Origin: Burkholderia dolosa
Lineage (GTDB): Bacteria; Pseudomonadota; Gammaproteobacteria; Burkholderiales; Burkholderiaceae
Direction: 5' to 3'
DNA length: 64,000 nucleotides
NCBI RefSeq assembly: GCF_902499135.1
Contig: NZ_CABVPR010000006.1
Span: 62,001-126,000 of the forward strand
The notes below the pieces were generated by a model that saw only the letters and a program-made list of their open reading frames with translations, was not told the DNA's origin and did not search any database. Positions 59,466 to 64,000 of the stretch are shown here, in pieces. A program made the translations under genes and the position numbers. Each line of letters begins with the position of its first letter. Position 1 is the stretch's first letter.

Positions 59466-59963
59466 ATGGCGAGCTACAACAAGATTCTGCTGTGCTACGA
59501 CGGCACGCTCGAGGGCCGCAAGGCGCTCCGTTGCGGCGCCAACCTCGCGTTGGACTTGAAAGCCGAAACGCATTTGCTGTCGGTCGTCGACATGCGTTCG
59601 AGCATCGCGCAAAGCGCGGGCCTGCTGACCGACGTCGCGTGCGGCCGTTTCGAGGAAACTGCGCGCGAAATCCTGCAGGAAGGCGTGAACTGGCTACGCG
59701 AGCGCGGCGTGCAGGCCGAAGGCCACTTCGCGTTCGGCTATCCGATCGACGAAATCGCGAATCTCGCGTCGGAGCTGAAGGTCGATCTCGTCGTCGTCGG
59801 CCATCGCTGCCGCAGCGGGCTGTCGAGATGGTGGATGGGATCCGGCAACACGCAGCTGCTCGATCGCGTGAACTGCAGCATTCTGGTCGCGTGTTCGTCA
59901 GCGGAAGAGCAGAAGGCCGAGATTGCGCGCGAACGCGACGCAGCAACCGCAAGCAGCCAGTAA
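59466..59963 (+). CDS. Universal stress protein (UspA family)
   Basis: A 165-residue Usp: YNKILLCYDGTLEGRKALRC, HLLSVVDMR, and the ATP-binding-type VDLVVVGHRCRSGLSRWWMG followed by NTQLLDRVNCSILVA. GGGAGG lies ahead of the ATG. General stress function in the cytoplasm. Confidence 0.9.
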   Translation: MASYNKILLCYDGTLEGRKALRCGANLALDLKAETHLLSVVDMRSSIAQSAGLLTDVACGRFEETAREILQEGVNWLRERGVQAEGHFAFGYPIDEIANLASELKVDLVVVGHRCRSGLSRWWMGSGNTQLLDRVNCSILVACSSAEEQKAEIARERDAATASSQ

Positions 59964-59974
59964 TGCAATCGATG

Positions 59975-60008
59975 ACGGCGTAACCGGCCGCCCGGCCGGT
60001 TACGCCGT
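59975..60008. terminator. Bidirectional hairpin between convergent genes
   Basis: A 16-bp perfect inverted repeat (59975-59990 with 59993-60008) centred on CC, so a stem of at least 14 bp. It lies between the stress protein gene and the convergent DUF2939 gene. No T-run. Confidence 0.65.
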
Positions 60009-60058
60009 GCCGCGCCGATGGCGGTGCGAGTCGATGTGACGCGACTTCGCCGAGTGCG

Positions 60059-60766
60059 CTACGCGGCGTGCAGATCGATTCCGGACAGCCTCCACGAGAA
60101 CAGTCCGACGCGGTGGAATATCGCCGCATAGCGCGTGCCGTCGGCCGTGCGCTGATAGGTGACGACGAACTCGTCGAAATTCCGGTAGCCGGCGCTCGTT
60201 TGCCGCTGAGGCGGCGGAGGACTCGCGTCGCCCGCACTCGCGGATGCGGGCGCCGACGGCGGCGGCGATGTGGTTGCAGCGGAGTCGCTGCCCGCATTGG
60301 ACGACGGGTTCGCGGCGGCCGCCGGATTTGCCGGCGGCGCGGCAGGCGCGGTGCCCGATGCAGCGCCGGACCACTCGGGCGGCCGCTCGCCCGGATTCCC
60401 GCGCGGCGGCATTCCGCTCAGCAGCGCGGCCACACCATCCGGCGTCGCATATGCGTCTACCAGCGGGCCGATCAATGCGGACCCGATCAACGCTCCGATC
60501 ACGGCAAACGGATTGTCTTTCTTCACCGCATCGATCCGGCGCATCAGCTCTTCGGTGATCTGCTGCTTCAGGCTGATGCGCAACGACGGAAAATCGACAT
60601 ACTCGCTGACCGTCTGTGCATCGCGCGCATCGATCGCCGATTTCAGGCGGTTGAGCGCGATATACGGCGATGCGTATGCGTAGCCGATCGTCGCGATCGC
60701 GACGACGACCAGCACGACGATCAATAGCGGCTTGAGCCGCAGCGTGCGGCCCGACGAACCAGTCAC
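60059..60766 (-). CDS. DUF2939 membrane-anchored protein
   Basis: A 235-residue protein with one N-terminal membrane segment (PLLIVVLVVVAIATIGYAYA), then the DUF2939 domain (PYIALNRLKSAIDARDAQTV, FPSLRISLKQQITEELMRRI), a Pro/Ala/Ser linker (residues 125-185) and a C-terminal domain (YRNFDEFVVTYQRTADGTRY). Function unknown. Located downstream of the lexA unit in the same direction. Confidence 0.85.
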   Translation of the reverse strand: MTGSSGRTLRLKPLLIVVLVVVAIATIGYAYASPYIALNRLKSAIDARDAQTVSEYVDFPSLRISLKQQITEELMRRIDAVKKDNPFAVIGALIGSALIGPLVDAYATPDGVAALLSGMPPRGNPGERPPEWSGAASGTAPAAPPANPAAAANPSSNAGSDSAATTSPPPSAPASASAGDASPPPPQRQTSAGYRNFDEFVVTYQRTADGTRYAAIFHRVGLFSWRLSGIDLHAA

Positions 60767-60797
60767 GATGCCTCCGGCGTGAGAAAACGTTCCGCCA

Positions 60798-61133
60798 TCA
60801 GAGACTGCGTTGCGCGGCCGATCGTTCCTCCGCGATGCAGCGATCGATCATTCGGCAAACCGCGTCGATCGTGCCGACCATGATCAGCCGCGACCGGCCG
60901 TGATAGACGCGTACCGGTGCGCGCCGCGCCGGCTCTGCATGATTGAGGCCCGCATTCAGCGACACGCGTGCGAAAGCAGGCAGCGCCGACGGCAGCAGCG
61001 ACGCCTGCCGTTCGACTGCGACTTCTTGGTTCACGAGCGCAGCAGCGGACAGCGGTGCGCACGGCGTGCGGCCGCGCAGATGACGCAGACGGCCGAATTG
61101 ACGGAAAGGCAGCAGACGGGCAAGGCGTTCCAT
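60798..61133 (-). CDS. Hypothetical protein downstream of lexA (111 aa), likely SOS-controlled
   Basis: A 111-residue basic protein with AGGAGA 8 bp ahead of the ATG, 25 bp after lexA and in the same direction. It starts MERLARLLPFRQFGRLRHLR and ends VGTIDAVCRMIDRCIAEERS. It does not look like SulA. Co-transcription with lexA makes SOS induction likely. No family is recognised. Confidence 0.7.
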   Translation of the reverse strand: MERLARLLPFRQFGRLRHLRGRTPCAPLSAAALVNQEVAVERQASLLPSALPAFARVSLNAGLNHAEPARRAPVRVYHGRSRLIMVGTIDAVCRMIDRCIAEERSAAQRSL

Positions 61134-61158
61134 GGTGTTCTCCTCAGCGAGACGAATG

Positions 61159-61806
61159 TCAGAGTTCGCCCGAGCGAATCAGCCCGACAGCGATGCCTTC
61201 GAGCGCGAAATCCGCGCTGCCGGCCTTGACGAAGATGTTTTCGTAATCGGGGTTCTCCGCGATCAGCTCGATGCCGCCCGGCCGGCGCATCAGCCGCTTG
61301 ACCGTGACGTCGTCGCCCAGTCGCGCGACGATGATCTGCCCGTCCTTCGCTTCCGTGCGCTTCTGCACGGCGAGAAGATCGCCGTCGAGAATGCCCGCAT
61401 CGCGCATCGACAGCCCGCGCACTTTCAGCAGGTAGTCCGGCTTGCTCGAGAACAGCGCGGGATCGCACGCGAAATGCTGCGAAATGTGCTCCTGCGCGAG
61501 GATCGGACTGCCGGCTGCGACGCGGCCGACGAGCGGCAGCGACAACTGCATCAGCCCCGCGTGCGGCAGCGTGAACTGATGAGGCGCATCGTCGCCGCCG
61601 AGCAGGCGGATGCCGCGCGACGCACCGGCCGCCAGCTCGATCACGCCTTTGCGCGCGAGCGCGCGCAAATGCTCTTCGGCCGCGTTCGGCGAACTGAAAC
61701 CCAGTTCGGCCGCGATCTCGGCGCGCGTGGGCGGAAAGCCGGAGCGCTCGATCGCGCGGCGGATCAAGTCGAACACTTGCTGCTGGCGGGCGGTGAGTTT
61801 GGTCAT
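61159..61806 (-). CDS. lexA: LexA repressor
   Basis: A 215-residue LexA. Winged HTH in residues 1-65 ([20 protein letters not shown]), cleavage site Ala98-Gly99 in GRVAAGS, catalytic Ser133 (GLSMRD) and Lys170 (VTVKRL). RecA-stimulated self-cleavage releases SOS genes. Two LexA boxes lie directly upstream, giving autoregulation. Confidence 0.97.
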
Positions 61807-61813
61807 GGTTTAA

Positions 61814-61849
61814 CTGTATGGATAGACAGTGAGCTGTATTTTTATACAG
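61814..61849. promoter_or_regulatory. Two LexA boxes at the lexA promoter
   Basis: CTGT-N8-ACAG at 61814-61829 and again at 61834-61849, separated by 4 bp, 8 bp from the lexA start. The half-sites are identical to those at the two prophage boxes (6095-6110 and 40570-40585). Confidence 0.93.
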
Positions 61850-62070
61850 TGTTCCGCGAATTTCAAGCGTTACTTGAGCTTCGACGCGATCGCGCCGATT
61901 CCGGCGCGATGTCGCGACGCTCATGCGCCGGTTCGTCCGCCGCAACCGTCCGTCCCGTCTGCGTTAGCACTTTTGAGTATTAAAAAATGAAGAAGGATTA
62001 TTTTTAATCATGTAACCCGTTCGCTAGACTGGCCCGACATCGCAATACCGACAACACTGGAGAACCAAGG

Positions 62071-63108
62071 ATGGCGAAGCGCAACACGGGGCTGGTGGGC
62101 GGAGTGGGCCGCCTGATCGCAACATTCGCGCTCGGCGCGGCGGCAGCGCTGGGCGTTGCCGCGCACGCACGGGCCGACACGACGTTTCTGAACGTGTCGT
62201 ACGACCCGACGCGCGAGCTGTATCAGGACTTCAATCAGGCATTCGGCAAGGAATGGAAGGCGAAGACGGGCGAAACGGTCAACTTCAAGCAGTCGCACGG
62301 CGGCTCGGGCGCGCAGGCGCGCTCGGTGCTCGACGGGCTGCAGGCCGACGTCGTCACGCTCGCGCTCGCGTACGACATCGATGCGCTGGCGAACAAGGGG
62401 CTCGTCAACAAGGACTGGCAGAAGCGCCTGCCGGACAACGCATCGCCTTACACGTCGACGATCGTGTTCCTCGTGCGCAAGGGCAATCCGAAAGGGATCA
62501 AGGACTGGGACGACCTGACCAAGCCCGGCGTGTCGATCGTCACGCCGAATCCGAAGACGTCGGGCGGCGCGCGCTGGAACTATCTGGCCGCGTGGGCGTA
62601 TGCGCTGCACAAGCCGGGCGGCAGCGAGCAGACGGCGAAGGAGTTCGTCACGAAGCTCTACAAGAACGCGGGCGTGCTCGACTCCGGCGCGCGCGGCGCG
62701 ACGACGAGCTTCGTGCAGCGCGGCATCGGCGACGTGCTGATCGCGTGGGAGAACGAGGCGTTCCTGTCGATCAAGGAATTCGGTTCGGACAAGTTCGAGA
62801 TCGTCGTGCCGTCGGCGAGCATTCTGGCCGAACCGCCGGTCGCGGTGGTCGACAAGGTGGTCGACAAGAAGGGCACGCGCAAGCTGGCCGAAGCGTACCT
62901 GAACTTCCTGTACAGCCCGCAGGGCCAGGAGATTGCGGCGCGCAACTACTATCGGCCGCGCTCGAAGAGCGTGCCGGCGGAACTGACGAAGCAGTTTCCG
63001 AAGCTGAAGCTGTACACGGTCGACGACACGTTCGGCGGCTGGACGAATGCGCAGAAGACGCATTTCGCCGACGGCGGCGTGTTCGACTCGATCTACAAGC
63101 CGCAGTAA
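62071..63108 (+). CDS. sbp: Periplasmic sulfate-binding protein
   Basis: A 345-residue sulfate-binding protein. Signal peptide ends near [12 protein letters not shown]; the mature part has [40 protein letters not shown] and [20 protein letters not shown], all typical of Sbp. It delivers sulfate to the CysTWA importer. AT-rich promoter DNA (61970-62010) upstream would suit CysB control. cysT follows. Confidence 0.96.
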   Translation: MAKRNTGLVGGVGRLIATFALGAAAALGVAAHARADTTFLNVSYDPTRELYQDFNQAFGKEWKAKTGETVNFKQSHGGSGAQARSVLDGLQADVVTLALAYDIDALANKGLVNKDWQKRLPDNASPYTSTIVFLVRKGNPKGIKDWDDLTKPGVSIVTPNPKTSGGARWNYLAAWAYALHKPGGSEQTAKEFVTKLYKNAGVLDSGARGATTSFVQRGIGDVLIAWENEAFLSIKEFGSDKFEIVVPSASILAEPPVAVVDKVVDKKGTRKLAEAYLNFLYSPQGQEIAARNYYRPRSKSVPAELTKQFPKLKLYTVDDTFGGWTNAQKTHFADGGVFDSIYKPQ

Positions 63109-63121
63109 CACGATAACGACA

Positions 63122-63188
63122 GCGGCGCGCCACGACAGCGCGCCGCATTCCCGACGCATCCGCCGGCGCGAATCGACTCGCGCCGGCG
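63122..63188 (+). terminator. Two strong hairpins between sbp and cysT (attenuator-like)
   Basis: First hairpin: GCGGCGCGC (63122-63130) with GCGCGCCGC (63138-63146). Second: CGCCGGCGCGA (63161-63171) with TCGCGCCGGCG (63178-63188), followed by TTTG. They may reduce transcription into cysT or stabilise sbp mRNA so that the binding protein is made in excess. Confidence 0.65.
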
Positions 63189-63233
63189 TTTGCATCGGGC
63201 CCATGAGAAGAATCGACCCAGCAAGAGCATCCG

Positions 63234-64000
63234 ATGACGACGTACACCTTTCGCAAGCCGAGCGCGCTGCCCGGTTTCGGCGTGACGCTCGGCATCACGG
63301 TGGCCTATTTGAGCCTCGTGGTGCTGATCCCGCTCGCCGCCACGTTCCTGAAGACCGCGACGTTGTCGTGGGAGCAGTTCGTCACCGCCGTCACGTCGCC
63401 GCGCGTGCTCGCGTCGTACCGGCTGACGTTCTCCGCCGCGTTCGGCGGCGCGCTGATCAACGCCGTGTTCGGCTTTCTCGTCGCGTGGGTGCTGGTGCGC
63501 TACACGTTTCCGTTCAAGCGGATCGTCGACGCGATCGTCGATCTGCCGTTCGCGCTGCCGACGTCGGTGGCCGGCATCTCGCTCGCGGCCGTCTATGCGA
63601 CCAACGGCTGGGTCGGCCAGTATCTCGCGCCGTTCGGGATCAAGATCGCGTTCACGCCGATCGGCGTGCTCGTCGCGCTCACGTTCATCGGCCTGCCGTT
63701 CGTCGTGCGCACCGTGCAGCCGGTGCTCGAGGATTTCGAGCGTGAACAGGAGGAAGCGGCCGCATGCCTGGGCGCGTCGCGCTGGCTGACGTTTCGCCGC
63801 GTCGTGCTGCCGGCCGTGCTGCCGGCGCTGCTCACCGGCTTCGCGCTCGCGTTCGCGCGCGCGCTCGGCGAGTACGGATCGGTGATCTTCATCGCCGGCA
63901 ACGTGCCGATGAAGTCGGAGATCACGTCGCTGCTCATCATCACGAAGCTCGAACAGTACGACTACGCGGGCGCGACCGCGCTCGCGGTCGTGATGCTCGT
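63234..64000 (+). CDS. cysT: Sulfate ABC transporter permease CysT (partial, runs off the right edge)
   Basis: The frame opens at ATG 63234 and is open to the window edge (255 codons; full length is usually about 280). The sequence reads PSALPGFGVTLGITVAYLSL, VDLPFALPTSVAGISLAAVY and contains the permease EAA-type loop EEAAACLGASRWLTFRRVVL. Forms the membrane channel with CysW. Co-transcribed with sbp. Confidence 0.95.
   Translation, partial: MTTYTFRKPSALPGFGVTLGITVAYLSLVVLIPLAATFLKTATLSWEQFVTAVTSPRVLASYRLTFSAAFGGALINAVFGFLVAWVLVRYTFPFKRIVDAIVDLPFALPTSVAGISLAAVYATNGWVGQYLAPFGIKIAFTPIGVLVALTFIGLPFVVRTVQPVLEDFEREQEEAAACLGASRWLTFRRVVLPAVLPALLTGFALAFARALGEYGSVIFIAGNVPMKSEITSLLIITKLEQYDYAGATALAVVML

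Noticed and set aside
1-64000. CRISPR array or insertion sequence
   Set aside because: No regularly spaced repeats with unique spacers and no transposase gene with terminal inverted repeats were seen.

Overview
The window is high-GC DNA from a Burkholderia-type betaproteobacterium. The codon use, the nodI/nodJ-like transporter, the sbp/cysT locus, a lexA with CTGT-N8-ACAG boxes and a tRNA-His (GTG anticodon) attachment site all fit this. It divides into a temperate phage genome (about 1 to 42,437, left end and integrase outside the window) and ordinary chromosome (42,438 to 64,000, ending inside cysT).

The prophage is laid out like a lambdoid early region joined to a contractile-tail (myovirus) late region. 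The leftward early operon (5,984 down to 1) runs from small unknown genes through a chain of tiny stop/start-overlapping membrane-protein genes to a recombination set: a Cas4-like PD-(D/E)XK exonuclease, a RecT annealase and an SbcC/Rad50-like ATPase. The immunity region (5,956 to 7,112) has a leftward promoter, a divergent repressor/Cro-like pair and five copies of one operator motif, TAAACCANNNGGTG. A small gene (6,144-6,467) with a near-perfect LexA box lies inside this switch and overlaps the repressor gene antisense. The rightward early operon (7,810-13,196) holds regulators, an XF1762-family protein, a PP-loop PAPS-reductase-like enzyme, a DUF1376 replication protein with iteron-like repeats inside the gene, RusA and a Q-like last gene. 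That gene overlaps a strong promoter followed by a terminator, as expected for antitermination of the late operon.

The late region (13,321-39,590) encodes a metallopeptidase-like protein, terminase, DUF1073 portal, Mu-F-like head protein, DUF2213 protease with a nested scaffold start, cement protein, DUF2184 capsid, connectors, DUF3383 sheath, DUF3277 tube, a tail-assembly chaperone pair joined by a -1 frameshift site (CCCTTTT), tape measure with a lysozyme-like domain, baseplate and spike, tail fibre, then holin, SAR-type endolysin and nested Rz/Rz1. Inserted among these are three HNH-AP2 endonuclease genes, an antisense secreted-protein gene and an AT-rich polytopic membrane-protein gene. 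The right end carries further leftward genes, a second LexA box in front of an SRAP (HMCES/YedK-type) gene, and a leftward two-gene unit behind a promoter with an embedded palindrome. It ends at a 49-bp copy of the 3' part of tRNA-His.

The chromosomal part holds a DUF695/RraB protein, a VOC-family protein, a PLD-family secreted protein, a divergent HxlR regulator/thioesterase pair with twin operators, an aldo-keto reductase, an M20 peptidase-MFS operon divergent from a LysR gene, mnmH coupled to a DUF318 permease, nodI/nodJ, a universal stress protein, a DUF2939 protein, lexA with two boxes and a downstream partner gene, and sbp-cysT for sulfate uptake. The host lexA boxes and the two prophage LexA boxes suggest that one SOS signal controls both.
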